Shown: positions 43,497 through 52,817 of the stretch, in pieces
Layout: each line of letters opens with the position of its first letter
Position numbering within the stretch: the stretch's first letter is position 1
Source of the DNA: Chitinophagaceae bacterium
GTDB lineage: Bacteria > Bacteroidota > Bacteroidia > Chitinophagales > Chitinophagaceae
DNA: 64,000 nt
Direction of reading: 5' to 3'
Assembly: GCA_023957755.1 (NCBI GenBank)
Contig: JAMLGT010000005.1
Span: 1-64,000, forward strand
Program-made: the position numbers and the translations under genes
Notes under the pieces: model-generated
Databases searched by the model: none
Seen by the model: the letters and a program-made list of their open reading frames with translations, nothing else
What the model was told of the DNA's origin: nothing

Positions 43497-44613
43497 GAGC
43501 AGGCAGTTATTTATATGCTTCTGCTTTGCCCTGCTATCTATATTTCCGGTTTTCTGGAGTTTTTACCTGGGGAATGGCATACTCACCTATAGCCGTCATA
43601 AAGACATAATGGCTGGTCAATCCTCTTTTTATAATCCATGGCAATACCGAATCCTCAGCCCCCTTATTGCAGAAGGAGGCATGTGGGTATATAACCATAC
43701 TGTAAACAAAGTATTTCCTATAGAAGGGAATCATCACTTCGTTATCAAAAACACTTCAGGGCCTAATGAAAAACGAGATTCATTCCTGGAATTGTTGGGA
43801 AATCCTGATGCACTGAAATACTTCATTGTCTTTATTGTATTTCGTTTTGTTGAACACTTCTTTATTTTCTTTCTCGCATGGCGGCTTTGGGGAGCTTTTG
43901 TAAAGAGTAAGTGGTTATTGTTTTTCGGACTCTCTTTTCTTTCCCTGGCCATTGGAAACGCGGGTGATGTGGCAGACCTGGCTTTTAATACCTACCTGGA
44001 TATTATTTTTTATCTGTTAACGGCAAACCTGATAATTTATAAATGGAATCCCGCATGGTTACTACTCATCACTCCACTTGCAGCCTTAAACAGAGAAACG
44101 GGAATGCTTATCCCCTACCTGTATTTTATTTCACTAACAGACTTTTCTCAACTATCTGTCAGGAGGCTTAATTTGCGAGCGATTAAATTTCCTCCTTTCA
44201 AAACCTGGGTATTCGTGGGTATTCTATATGCTATCTTTTTCAGCATCTTTATTGGCCTCAGGATCTATTACGGTTACAGGCCGCAGCAAGAGTGGAGAGT
44301 TCCTGCCGGCTGGCAAATGTTGAAACTTAACCTCTTTAGTCCTACAGGCTTTAAGGCCTACATGGAACTTATTGGCACCTTTGCAGTGATCCCATTCATA
44401 ATTCTTTACCGATTCAGATATTTTCCCGAAATACTCAGGAAATGGTTTATCTTGATTGTTCCAATTTGGTTTGGTGTCCATTATCTGAGTGTGGTGGCCT
44501 ACCAGACACGACTGTTTTTGGTTCCGATTATAATAATATTTATTCCAATGATGCTGTGGCTTGTTGAGAAAGATGTCATACAAAGAAATACAGTCACTAA
44601 CGAGTCAACATGA
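43456..44613 (+). CDS. Polytopic membrane protein, possible GT-C glycosyltransferase
   Basis: A 385-residue protein (ATG 43456 preferred; the frame is open from 43432) with about nine to ten membrane helices. It has conserved-looking loops: YNPWQYRILSPLIAEGGMWV after the first helix, SLAIGNAGDVADLAFNTYLD and LAALNRETGMLIPYLYF. The RxLSP loop, the acidic residue after a helix (DVADL) and the multi-helix layout resemble lipid-dependent GT-C enzymes, but no known family is certain. It overlaps both neighbours (41 bases upstream, ATGA downstream). The UbiA/HAD neighbours hint that it could use a polyprenyl-phosphate sugar donor. Confidence 0.55.
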   Translation: MSIPTTLLWPKKTRSRQLFICFCFALLSIFPVFWSFYLGNGILTYSRHKDIMAGQSSFYNPWQYRILSPLIAEGGMWVYNHTVNKVFPIEGNHHFVIKNTSGPNEKRDSFLELLGNPDALKYFIVFIVFRFVEHFFIFFLAWRLWGAFVKSKWLLFFGLSFLSLAIGNAGDVADLAFNTYLDIIFYLLTANLIIYKWNPAWLLLITPLAALNRETGMLIPYLYFISLTDFSQLSVRRLNLRAIKFPPFKTWVFVGILYAIFFSIFIGLRIYYGYRPQQEWRVPAGWQMLKLNLFSPTGFKAYMELIGTFAVIPFIILYRFRYFPEILRKWFILIVPIWFGVHYLSVVAYQTRLFLVPIIIIFIPMMLWLVEKDVIQRNTVTNEST

Positions 44614-45497
44614 AACCATACATTAAACTTTTAAGACCGAAAGACTGGATAAAGAATACTTTCTTATTCCTTCCGCTTTTCTTTAGTGGGGAACTATTTC
44701 GTGTGGAGTCTTTCATTATGGTACTTGAAGGTTTTTTTTGCTTTTCTTTTGTGGCATCTTCAATTTACATACTCAATGATTACCGGGATATTGAAGACGA
44801 CAAAAAGCATCCTGAAAAAAAGTTCAGGCCTCTGCCGGCAGGAACAGTTGAAAAGAGTGTAGCACTTGTAATGTCAGTGTTACTCTTGGTTGCAGGAACT
44901 GCCTGGGGAGGATTTATTAACTATCATTTTCTGGTAATACTCCTCTTGTATTGGCTCTTAAACATAGCCTATTCTCTGGGTTTAAAGAATATTTCAATAC
45001 TTGATATTTTTATAATTGCTATCGGGTTTGTACTGCGTGTCAATGCCGGTTCCGTAATTATCCGGGTTCCTCTGAGTGAATGGCTGATTATAATGGTATT
45101 TCTCCTTGCTATTTTCCTTGGATTAGGTAAGAGGCGTGATGATGTGCTTCTGAAAATCAAGTCAGGTGCAGAAATGCGCCAGTCGATCAGAGGGTACAAT
45201 CTTGAATTCATTAATATATCCTCTGCTCTCGTTTCTGCAGTGCTGATTGTAGCATACTTTATGTACACGATGTCGCCTGAAGTAATAGAAAGGCTGGGTA
45301 CGCGAAGGTTATACTTCACTTGTATCTTTGTACTCGCAGGGGTATTCAGGTATTTGCAGCTTATCTATATCAAAGAAAAATCAGACTCACCGGTTAAAAT
45401 CCTGTACCGCGACAGATTTATCCAGGTGAGTATTCTCTTATGGATTATTACTTTCTATGTAATCCTTTATATGAAGGATGTTACACTGTTCAATTAG
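44610..45497 (+). CDS. UbiA-family phosphoribosyltransferase (decaprenyl-phosphate phosphoribose synthase-like)
   Basis: A 295-residue membrane enzyme with about eight to nine helices. The Asp-rich site 1 is YILNDYRDIEDDKKHPEKKF (Asn56, Asp57, Asp60, Asp63/64), followed by RPLPAG. Site 2 is IAYSLGLKNISILDIFIIAI then GFVLRVNAGS, the pattern of decaprenyl-phosphate 5-phosphoribosyltransferases rather than quinone UbiA. It should move phosphoribose from PRPP to a polyprenyl phosphate. It overlaps the upstream gene (ATGA) and lies six bases before the HAD phosphatase, a pairing that also occurs as a fused protein in other bacteria. Confidence 0.8.
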   Translation: MKPYIKLLRPKDWIKNTFLFLPLFFSGELFRVESFIMVLEGFFCFSFVASSIYILNDYRDIEDDKKHPEKKFRPLPAGTVEKSVALVMSVLLLVAGTAWGGFINYHFLVILLLYWLLNIAYSLGLKNISILDIFIIAIGFVLRVNAGSVIIRVPLSEWLIIMVFLLAIFLGLGKRRDDVLLKIKSGAEMRQSIRGYNLEFINISSALVSAVLIVAYFMYTMSPEVIERLGTRRLYFTCIFVLAGVFRYLQLIYIKEKSDSPVKILYRDRFIQVSILLWIITFYVILYMKDVTLFN

Positions 45498-45503
45498 TTC
45501 GCT

Positions 45504-46094
45504 GTGAAAAAGGTTGCTTTTTTTGATTTTGATGGCACTATCACTACCAGTGACAGTATGCTTGAACTCATCAGGTATTATAAGGGGACAATCGGTCTAT
45601 GGTTGGGCCTGGTACGTGTAAGCCCATTCATAGTAGGCATGAAACTTAAAATACTGAAAAGCCAGTTTGTAAAAGAAAAGCTGCTGTCCTACTTTTTTAA
45701 AGGAATGAAAGACGAAGATTTTGAGTCGCTGTGTATGGCTTTTTCGAGAGAACGCCTGCCCGGATTAATTAGAAAAAGTATGGGAAAAAAAATCAGAGGA
45801 TATATTAAATCGGGAGTAGAGGTTGTCATCGTTACTGCTTCTGCATCTCAATGGGTAAAATATTGGGCATCAGAAAATGGCTGTGACCTCATTGCATCCA
45901 AAATGGAAATAAGAAATGGCATGATAACGGGCAAACTTACAGGTCGCAATTGCAACTATGAAGAAAAGGCAAAACGCATTAAGGAAAAGTTTGACCTCTC
46001 TGCTTTCTCCGAAATCTATGTGTACGGTGATAGTAGTGGCGACAAAGCGATGTTGAAACTTGCAACTCACCCGTTCTATAAAAAATTCGATTAG
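45504..46094 (+). CDS. HAD-IB family phosphatase
   Basis: A 196-residue HAD hydrolase starting at GTG 45504. Motif I is AFFDFDGTITTSD (Asp8 nucleophile, Asp10), motif II VVIVTASASQW, and motif IV YVYGDSSGDKAML. The cap is a short helical insert, as in SerB-like HAD-IB enzymes. Directly downstream of the UbiA-type phosphoribosyltransferase, it probably removes the 5-phosphate of the polyprenyl-phosphoribose, giving a lipid-linked pentose donor. Its stop codon overlaps that of the convergent downstream gene. Confidence 0.85.
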   Translation: MKKVAFFDFDGTITTSDSMLELIRYYKGTIGLWLGLVRVSPFIVGMKLKILKSQFVKEKLLSYFFKGMKDEDFESLCMAFSRERLPGLIRKSMGKKIRGYIKSGVEVVIVTASASQWVKYWASENGCDLIASKMEIRNGMITGKLTGRNCNYEEKAKRIKEKFDLSAFSEIYVYGDSSGDKAMLKLATHPFYKKFD

Positions 46095-46624
46095 TTTCCT
46101 GAAGTTGCCGTTAACTCCTTGAACCGTGTAGCCAGCCAGGTACTTCCTGCCGGTACAACCCAGTGGGTTATAAAATCTTGTCCTGTCAGGATAGTATTAT
46201 TAAAATACAGCGTATCCCCTGTAATTTCTCCATGCTCCAGCACCTCCTGAAGCTCTGTAAGTGGTATTGTTCTAATCATACCGTCAACGAGAAATGCAAG
46301 AGAGTGGCGGCCAAATAACTTCACACTGTGTATTCTTTCCAGTCCTTTGAGAAACCTATATGATGCATCTGTACTGCAACCTCCTACATGAACAACCCGC
46401 TCATCAGCCATGAGCACAATAAACCGGTTAAAGAACAAATGAACGAAACTAGCTACTTTATCTCCATGACTGTTCCACTCGTGATTAAAGGAATCTAATG
46501 CTTCCGTTATTTCTTTGGATTCGGACGAAGTAAACACTCTGTCCGCCTGATAAATCCAAACTCTTGCGTTATGTCGAAAATTTTCTGGTACTACAGATTG
46601 ATAATTTTCAATGATGTGCTTCAT
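46091..46624 (-). CDS. Conserved hypothetical protein
   Basis: A 177-residue soluble protein without signal peptide. It has readable blocks such as HNARVWIYQADRVFTSSESK, IVLMADERVVHVGGCSTDAS and LGRH-like LFGRHSLAFLVDG. Similar Bacteroidota proteins have been labelled ABC transporter ATPase, but no Walker A or B motif is present here, so that name is wrong for it. Function unknown. It is 18 bases downstream of bshB1 on the same strand, so they may be co-transcribed. Confidence 0.75.
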   Translation of the reverse strand: MKHIIENYQSVVPENFRHNARVWIYQADRVFTSSESKEITEALDSFNHEWNSHGDKVASFVHLFFNRFIVLMADERVVHVGGCSTDASYRFLKGLERIHSVKLFGRHSLAFLVDGMIRTIPLTELQEVLEHGEITGDTLYFNNTILTGQDFITHWVVPAGSTWLATRFKELTATSGN

Positions 46625-46642
46625 AAGTTGATATAGTTTCTA

Positions 46643-47383
46643 TTAGGTTTTCTTTTTAATAATACCATCCAGGCTTTTCAATCCAATCATTTTTCGGGAC
46701 ACAAAGCCTTCTGCATGCCTTACTCCGATATGTTTTCCAAATGCCTCTGTCCTGCTGACTATAAAGTGCATAAACTCAGGAGAAGAAATATAGGTCTGAG
46801 GTTCGTTGTTCTTAAAACCCTTTGTATAGAATTGTGTTTTGTAACACCTGATTGCTTCAATTTTCTTTTCGATTGCATCAGAGATATCTATTAATATATC
46901 AGGTTTATGATAGTAATCCTGTAAATAGTGAAAGATATAAGAAGGTTTCCAGGGCGCCTGTTCCCTGGCGCCGTCCTTAGTCTTTATTTTCCTGAGTCCC
47001 GACAAAAAACAGGCATCTTCTACCAATTTGGCTGCTCTGCCATGGTCAGGGTGCCGATCGTCCAATGAATTGGCAAATACAATATCAGGTTGATATTTTC
47101 TAATAACCCTGATTATCTTTAGCTGGCTTTCCTTGTTATTTTCAAAAAAACCATCAGCAAGCCCAAGGTTTTCTCTCACGGTAACGCCCATAACTTTTGC
47201 CGCATCTGCGGCTTCCTTCTTTCTTGTTGCGGCTGTTCCTCTGGTTCCAAGTTCGCCTTTAGTAAGATCCAGAATACCTGTCAGTTTACCATTCATCTGC
47301 TCCATAATTAACACTCCGGCACAACTTAACTCTACATCATCAGGGTGTACTCCAATGGCTAGAATATCCAGTTTCATCTCCAA
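46643..47383 (-). CDS. bshB1: Bacillithiol biosynthesis deacetylase BshB1
   Basis: A 246-residue PIG-L-type zinc deacetylase with LAIGVHPDDVELSCAGVL (zinc ligands), LTKGELGTRGTAATRKKEA, LDDRHPDHGRAAKLVEDACF and IGVRHAEGFVSRKMIG. It removes the acetyl group from GlcNAc-malate in bacillithiol synthesis in the cytoplasm. The glycosyltransferase BshA and the ligase BshC are not in the window. The start could also be the second ATG two codons later. A TACCTTTG box lies eight bases upstream. Confidence 0.93.
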   Translation of the reverse strand: MEMKLDILAIGVHPDDVELSCAGVLIMEQMNGKLTGILDLTKGELGTRGTAATRKKEAADAAKVMGVTVRENLGLADGFFENNKESQLKIIRVIRKYQPDIVFANSLDDRHPDHGRAAKLVEDACFLSGLRKIKTKDGAREQAPWKPSYIFHYLQDYYHKPDILIDISDAIEKKIEAIRCYKTQFYTKGFKNNEPQTYISSPEFMHFIVSRTEAFGKHIGVRHAEGFVSRKMIGLKSLDGIIKKKT

Positions 47384-47391
47384 TTTTTTTG

Positions 47392-47399
47392 CAAAGGTA
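47392..47399 (-). promoter_or_regulatory. -7 box TACCTTTG for bshB1
   Basis: On the minus strand TACCTTTG fits TAnnTTTG and ends eight bases before the first bshB1 ATG, or 14 before the second, which supports the second ATG as start. Confidence 0.5.
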
Positions 47400-47444
47400 A
47401 CCTCAAAAAGAGTATCCGGTCAGAAAAAAGGCTGTATGATTCTG

Positions 47445-48062
47445 TCATTGATATTGTGGCCATCCATACATACGCTGCACTTCAAGCACAATATATTCGA
47501 TGTCTGAATCACTCCCGTAAGCATCATAAGGTTGCTTGAGACTACTGCCAAAGAGGAAGGCTACCGTCTGCCAGAAACGGGCAGTCACACCCCCCTTCAA
47601 TTCCTTGAGAATATCGTAACAGTTTGTACCTCCTGTCTCCCGGTTTATTAACTTCATCAGAATTTTTCCCTGATAAACTGAAAGGTTTTTCAGCGGATCA
47701 GAGAATTCCTTTTTCAACTCTTTTTCCCTGCTGTTGATATATCGCCTAATTTCAGACTTACCAGACATGCCGGATATGTTATGTTCGATATCCGTAAATA
47801 CGGCACCCGCTTTCCTTGCGTATGGATACGTAACGTACACTGCATTACGAAGTCTTGACCATTTTCGGCTATGTTTTCCCCTCTGCCATACAAACACTAC
47901 GGGCAATACTTGCGCAGGTATGGTGTCGCCCTCATATACCACTGCTCCTGTTAATAATGTATCATTGATTCCGTATTGCACTTGCGCAGTAGCTTTCAGC
48001 GCAGGTCCAACAGAAACCGTTAATAGAACGAGTACTGCAACTATGGTATTACGGATTTTCAC
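47445..48062 (-). CDS. DUF4294-containing exported protein
   Basis: A 205-residue protein with a signal peptide (IVAVLVLLTVSVGPALKATA) and the DUF4294 core: VVYEGDTIPAQVLPVVFVWQ, RKWSRLRNAVYVTYPYARKA, LKNLSVYQGKILMKLINRET and FWQTVAFLFGSSLKQPYD. This family is confined to Bacteroidota and has no known activity; it probably works in the periplasm. It lies between bshB1 and ccmF on the same strand with its own gaps. Confidence 0.8.
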   Translation of the reverse strand: MKIRNTIVAVLVLLTVSVGPALKATAQVQYGINDTLLTGAVVYEGDTIPAQVLPVVFVWQRGKHSRKWSRLRNAVYVTYPYARKAGAVFTDIEHNISGMSGKSEIRRYINSREKELKKEFSDPLKNLSVYQGKILMKLINRETGGTNCYDILKELKGGVTARFWQTVAFLFGSSLKQPYDAYGSDSDIEYIVLEVQRMYGWPQYQ

Positions 48063-48118
48063 TACTCTAAGTTATATCAAGATTTTATAAACCTCAAAAC
48101 CTGAGTGTTAATCTTCAA

Positions 48119-50635
48119 TTAAGCATTTGCAAACAGGAAAAGGAAAATCAGGGCTCCGACAATGACAACCATTGAGACTAATGCCAGCGGTCTGGGTGCA
48201 TTAGCCCGGTGTAATAAAGATACCAGAAATCCTGCTGCCATGATTATCAGCCCAAGCCACACCAAATTGATATATGGGAACACATAGGCTTTAATTGCAA
48301 TGAAATCTGTCAACTTCTTGTGCTCTTTTACCCCAATCTTAAATTCATCTCCATTGGAGATACCTGAGAAGCGAACATACATATTCTGGGTAATAGAAGT
48401 ATCGTCCAGGAATGTGATTGTCATATTGGATACACTTAATCCCGGATATAGTTTGTAGCTCGTTCCTTCTTTACTGTAGGCGGTGAGGTCTGCAACCAGT
48501 GCGGTATCCCTGTCAGAAAACTGGAACCGATCGTTATTCGGATTTTTTTCAATTCCATTCAAAACGATGTATCCATTATCGTAATAGGCAGTGTCGCCGA
48601 TGTGCATCAGGTTTGTCTTGAAGGCAGAAGTATCCTCTTCTTCATTCTGAACCGAGATGGTTGATACGTACGTAAACACATCATGCGTGAGATAGTGCCT
48701 TGTATCCGGATTACTGGTCAGGTTGTTATCCTTCATTTTGTAACTGTCGGGCCACAACGAAAAATTCTCTACTGATTTTTCTCCACTTCCTTTCTTCACA
48801 AAGTGCACCTGATAAAACACTCTGGTCTTTTCGGTTGGCGAAGCACTATCACTTACATAAGTAACTGTATATTTTCCCATCTCGGTTGGTACCCCCTTCA
48901 GAAGTGTAAGGTTCTCCATTGGATTCTCCTGGTTCCTGCCTGTCGGATCCTTATCGAATGGAATAAACAAGCCTGTTTTGCTGTTGTCGCTGATGACTTC
49001 TTTATTACCTGAAGAAATGATCATTCCTGCGATCATCAGTGTGAACCCAAAATGGGTGATGGCGCTTCCGGCCGCTTTCATCTTCCATTTGAGTACACTC
49101 TGGATGTAATAAAAGTTTGCCACCACGGAAAAGATGCAGGCAAACAGCGCAATATTGATAGCGAATAAAAACCCGGGGCCTTTAACTGCATACTTCAACG
49201 GATAAAACAGTACGATTACTAAATAGATGGCTGCTGATATTATTATCGGCCATACAATTTTGGACAGGAAATATTTCTTTGTGGTATCCTTATACTTGAG
49301 AAACTGCCCCACTCCGGTAAGCACACCTACCACAATAGCCACCAACACCATCACTTTATTATAGGTGAATTCTCTATCCGGCGGATCGGCTACATTGATT
49401 CCAAACACATTGTTGTACACAGGAAGCGAGGTTACAGCTATAATAAAGAATCCTGCCAGGAACAAGATCATGGAACCGATAAACATCCAAAACTCTCTTG
49501 CAGAAATATTTTCCTCCTTGTGTATTGCCGGTATTTGCTTATAACTCCTGAAAAACAATATGAACATCGGAACGGTAACTCCTAATACGTATATTCCTAT
49601 CAGTATGTTCATCATTTTACCTGCTTCAGTAAAGCTGTGTACACTCGTATCTCCCAGCACACCCGTACGGGTCAGAAAGGTCGAGTACAATACAAAGAGA
49701 TAAGCCAGAATTGTAAAGACAAATGAGGCTCTTAGTGCCCTTCCGGTTGATTTATAAATTACCATACAATGCAGCCCTGCCATTGCAATAAGCCAGGGTA
49801 CAAAGGAGGCATTCTCCACAGGATCCCATGCCCAGTATCCTCCGAATGACAGGGATTCATACGCCCACTTTCCTCCCATCATAATCCCGGTACCCAAAGC
49901 CAGGCCGCTGAATAAAGCCCAGGGCAGTACCGGTTGTACCCATTTGCCCCAATCCTTTTTCACGAGTGACGAAAACGCAAATCCAACGGGAATTAATGTA
50001 CTTGCAAAGCCCAGGAAAAGTACAGGTGGATGAATAACCATCCAGTAATTGCGTAAGAGAATGTTCAGCCCGATACCATCTTTGATGAAGTTAAGATAAT
50101 TAGGCCGGCTGAATATGGCACCTTCCAATTCGTTTCTTGTAAGGCTGAATGGACTGCTCCCCACCTTGGTTCCAGCCACATATACGCCGAGAAGCATTAC
50201 TATAAGGAATACCTGTGCTGCGTTCACTACAGTCATCACCAGCGCTTCCCTCTTTTTCGCAGTCAGAATCACTACAGTTCCTAATATCGCATGCCACATG
50301 GCCCAAAGCAGGAAACTTCCCTCCTGCCCTTCCCAAATACAGGCCAGCAGGTACTTAGGCTCCAATTCCATTGAAGAGTGTTTGTAGGCATACAGATACT
50401 CATAATAGTGATTAGCACAGATGTAATATAGAAATGCAAATACTGTGAGCAGCGAAAAAAGCTCAATAAAAAATACAGTCCTTGCCAGTTTTAACCAGGC
50501 GGTACTCTCCGTCTCTGATTTTGCAAGATGCGATTTAAAAAAAGCAATCGTAGCAAAAATGGCAGATACAAAGGCTAGTAATACAAAAAAATGCCCAAGT
50601 TGACCGGGCAATAAGTGTTCGTTCAGAAATTCCAT
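48119..50635 (-). CDS. ccmF: Cytochrome c maturation heme lyase, CcmF/CcsA type
   Basis: An 838-residue polytopic protein that attaches heme to apocytochrome c at the outer face of the inner membrane. It has about 14 helices and the tryptophan-rich WWD domain GGYWAWDPVENASFVPWLIA, with the upstream CIWEGQEGSFLLWAMWHAIL. A large periplasmic domain lies roughly at residues 560-800 before the last two helices. His residues flanking the WWD loop are visible (VIHPPVLFLGF). It is nine bases downstream of ccmE, forming one unit. Other Ccm genes are not in the window. Confidence 0.9.
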   Translation of the reverse strand: MEFLNEHLLPGQLGHFFVLLAFVSAIFATIAFFKSHLAKSETESTAWLKLARTVFFIELFSLLTVFAFLYYICANHYYEYLYAYKHSSMELEPKYLLACIWEGQEGSFLLWAMWHAILGTVVILTAKKREALVMTVVNAAQVFLIVMLLGVYVAGTKVGSSPFSLTRNELEGAIFSRPNYLNFIKDGIGLNILLRNYWMVIHPPVLFLGFASTLIPVGFAFSSLVKKDWGKWVQPVLPWALFSGLALGTGIMMGGKWAYESLSFGGYWAWDPVENASFVPWLIAMAGLHCMVIYKSTGRALRASFVFTILAYLFVLYSTFLTRTGVLGDTSVHSFTEAGKMMNILIGIYVLGVTVPMFILFFRSYKQIPAIHKEENISAREFWMFIGSMILFLAGFFIIAVTSLPVYNNVFGINVADPPDREFTYNKVMVLVAIVVGVLTGVGQFLKYKDTTKKYFLSKIVWPIIISAAIYLVIVLFYPLKYAVKGPGFLFAINIALFACIFSVVANFYYIQSVLKWKMKAAGSAITHFGFTLMIAGMIISSGNKEVISDNSKTGLFIPFDKDPTGRNQENPMENLTLLKGVPTEMGKYTVTYVSDSASPTEKTRVFYQVHFVKKGSGEKSVENFSLWPDSYKMKDNNLTSNPDTRHYLTHDVFTYVSTISVQNEEEDTSAFKTNLMHIGDTAYYDNGYIVLNGIEKNPNNDRFQFSDRDTALVADLTAYSKEGTSYKLYPGLSVSNMTITFLDDTSITQNMYVRFSGISNGDEFKIGVKEHKKLTDFIAIKAYVFPYINLVWLGLIIMAAGFLVSLLHRANAPRPLALVSMVVIVGALIFLFLFANA

Positions 50636-50644
50636 TTTGTCAGA

Positions 50645-51049
50645 TTAGTATTGGCTGATATTAGATTCCAGTACCGACTTCTCGTCCTTGTATTTTGAAG
50701 GACATTTCAATAAGATGTTGTCGCACCTGAATACCTCACCTTCCATTCTTCCTTTGAGTACCACTCTCTCACTTCTTTCAAGATCAGTAGGCTTAGGATT
50801 AAAATAAACCACCTTGGCGCTATTGCCCAGGCTATCTACTGCGTAAAATGAAAGGTAGTTGGGGTCTTTGAGTGCGTCGTACTGTATGGGTTTCGACTTG
50901 TCAAGTTTGGCAATCAGATGTACATATTTTCCCTGTTTTTCCTTGGCTGACTGGATTGTATCATAAGTGGAAAAATCCACTGAGTACATTAGCAATCCTC
51001 CAATCGCTGCTGCAATGGCAATCAGAATAACTATACTTGAGGTCTTCAT
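50645..51049 (-). CDS. ccmE: Heme chaperone CcmE, CxxxY type
   Basis: A 134-residue protein with one N-terminal membrane anchor (SIVILIAIAAAIGGLLMYSV) and an OB-fold periplasmic domain: YVHLIAKLDKSKP, FYAVDSLGNSAKVVYFNPKP, SERVVLKGRMEGEVFRCDNI. The heme-binding tail reads LLKCPSKYKDEK, with Cys where ordinary CcmE has the heme-binding His (HxxxY). I start at ATG 51049 (MKTSSIV); nine codons upstream are open. It carries heme to the adjacent CcmF. Confidence 0.85.
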   Translation of the reverse strand: MKTSSIVILIAIAAAIGGLLMYSVDFSTYDTIQSAKEKQGKYVHLIAKLDKSKPIQYDALKDPNYLSFYAVDSLGNSAKVVYFNPKPTDLERSERVVLKGRMEGEVFRCDNILLKCPSKYKDEKSVLESNISQY

Positions 51050-51241
51050 CTTATCAGGTGTGGTTTGGAGTCGCAAATCTACTTAAAAAAATGAATGTTA
51101 ATAGTTAAAAGATACCAACCACCCTTGTATATTAATTCATATATATTTTGTTTATTTAACAAATAAATCAGACGCCTAATTTAAGATTATCGAATGGGGA
51201 GCTTAACTTGTGTATTACGTACTAAACTATATTTTTACTCT

Positions 51242-52756
51242 ATGAAAAAAAAGGCATTATCCCTACCTATGCTACTATTAGTGGCCACCATTTCCCTTAT
51301 AGGCGTGTCTTGCAAGAAGTCTGCCCCTGGCGGAGGCAGTGGTAACCAGTTGTCTGATAGCGACTCATTGAAGTATCTTATGTATCGCATCATGCAAAAG
51401 AGTTATATAGATGGAGGCAGAGATACTCACGAAGATCTTCCAACTTATTACTGGTACAAGCAGGTGCCTGAAACAGATCCCTTAAGCAGGGCGTTTCCTG
51501 ATGCCCCTACCCTGCTCAACTATCTTAAGGGTTTTCCAAAGGACGCTAATGGACGCGCTATAGACAAACACAGCTTCCTGGATGACGGCACTACAAATTC
51601 TGAAATACAACAGGGTGTGGCCGGAGATAAAGGGCTGGAGGTTACCTACGCTTACGATAGCAACAGGGATATCATACTTGTAGTGTTGTATGCCGATAAA
51701 AATTCGCCTGCAGGACAACAGGGAGTGCAACGGGGATGGACTATCACAGCCATCAACGGACAAAGTGTGGCATACGACGGCTCAAATGGAACTAATGTCA
51801 GCCGCGTGATCAATGCAATATTCTATGACGGGTCGGCCACATTCACTTTTAAAAAACCGGATGGCACGACCATGAATGCTACTCTGGCAAACACACAGTA
51901 TCAAATAAACCCGGTTTTGTTTGATTCGGTTTTCACTGTCGGAAGCAGGAAAGTGGGCTACGTGGTGTTCTATACATTTTCCAATATTACGAGTGGCGGA
52001 AATAATACATTGACCAAACAGGAGCTGGACCGGGTATTTGGAAATTTCCAAAACCAAAACATATCAGATGTTATCGTAGATCTCAGATATAACAGAGGAG
52101 GATCCACTAACACTGCCGAATATCTTTCTACATTACTTGCGCCTTCTTCTGTGGCAGGCAAGGAAATGTATCATTACAAATACAATGACAAGCTAACAGC
52201 CATTGCTAGCCAGGCCGGATTACCTGATGTGGTCAGGTTCCAGACCGGCGGTAACCTGAATCTTCAAAATGTATTCTTTGTTGTGAATAGTAATTCTGCC
52301 TCTGCAAGCGAATTGGTAATTAATAACCTGAAACCATATACGAATGTGCAAATTGTAGGGGACACAACCTATGGAAAACCAGTTGGGTTTTTCGGGCTTA
52401 CCATTTCAATTTTTAAGAATAGGACAGAGAAGTTTCTGGCAGATCTGTATGCTATAAATTTCGAGACCATGAACTCGTCTAATCAGGGAGGTTATTACAA
52501 TGGTATGGCGCCGGATAAGGTAGCCCAGGATTTTGTAGGATACAACTGGGGAAACCCTGATGACGATAATCTGCATAAGATTTTCTCATACATTGCTACA
52601 GGGAGCTATGGCAGAACAATCCCACTGGCTGACCGGTTGCGTGAAGATCCTTCCCTGAAAGTGCCGGTTCAGAAAGAAGTCCATAGTCTGAGATTTAATG
52701 GAATGGTGAGCGAAAGAGTAAGTGAAGCTATGCAAAGAGAAATGCGAAGGAGGTAA
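51242..52756 (+). CDS. S41 family C-terminal processing peptidase, lipoprotein
   Basis: A 504-residue protein from ATG 51242, with a lipoprotein signal (LLLVATISLIGVSCKKSAP). A PDZ-like domain reads GDKGLEVTYAYD...NSPAGQQGVQRGWTITAING. The protease domain has VGYVVFYTF, VIVDLRYNRGGSTNTAEYL and FVVNSNSASASELVINNL with the likely catalytic Ser, and TTYGKPVGFFG with the Lys. It probably trims or degrades periplasmic proteins from the outer membrane. An upstream frame of 16 codons is open but would ruin the signal peptide. Confidence 0.9.
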   Translation: MKKKALSLPMLLLVATISLIGVSCKKSAPGGGSGNQLSDSDSLKYLMYRIMQKSYIDGGRDTHEDLPTYYWYKQVPETDPLSRAFPDAPTLLNYLKGFPKDANGRAIDKHSFLDDGTTNSEIQQGVAGDKGLEVTYAYDSNRDIILVVLYADKNSPAGQQGVQRGWTITAINGQSVAYDGSNGTNVSRVINAIFYDGSATFTFKKPDGTTMNATLANTQYQINPVLFDSVFTVGSRKVGYVVFYTFSNITSGGNNTLTKQELDRVFGNFQNQNISDVIVDLRYNRGGSTNTAEYLSTLLAPSSVAGKEMYHYKYNDKLTAIASQAGLPDVVRFQTGGNLNLQNVFFVVNSNSASASELVINNLKPYTNVQIVGDTTYGKPVGFFGLTISIFKNRTEKFLADLYAINFETMNSSNQGGYYNGMAPDKVAQDFVGYNWGNPDDDNLHKIFSYIATGSYGRTIPLADRLREDPSLKVPVQKEVHSLRFNGMVSERVSEAMQREMRRR

Positions 52757-52817
52757 AGTCATATCCCGGAGATAGCAAAATGCTTTGAAAAAGATATTTC
52801 GCGTAAATTGGACAGCT

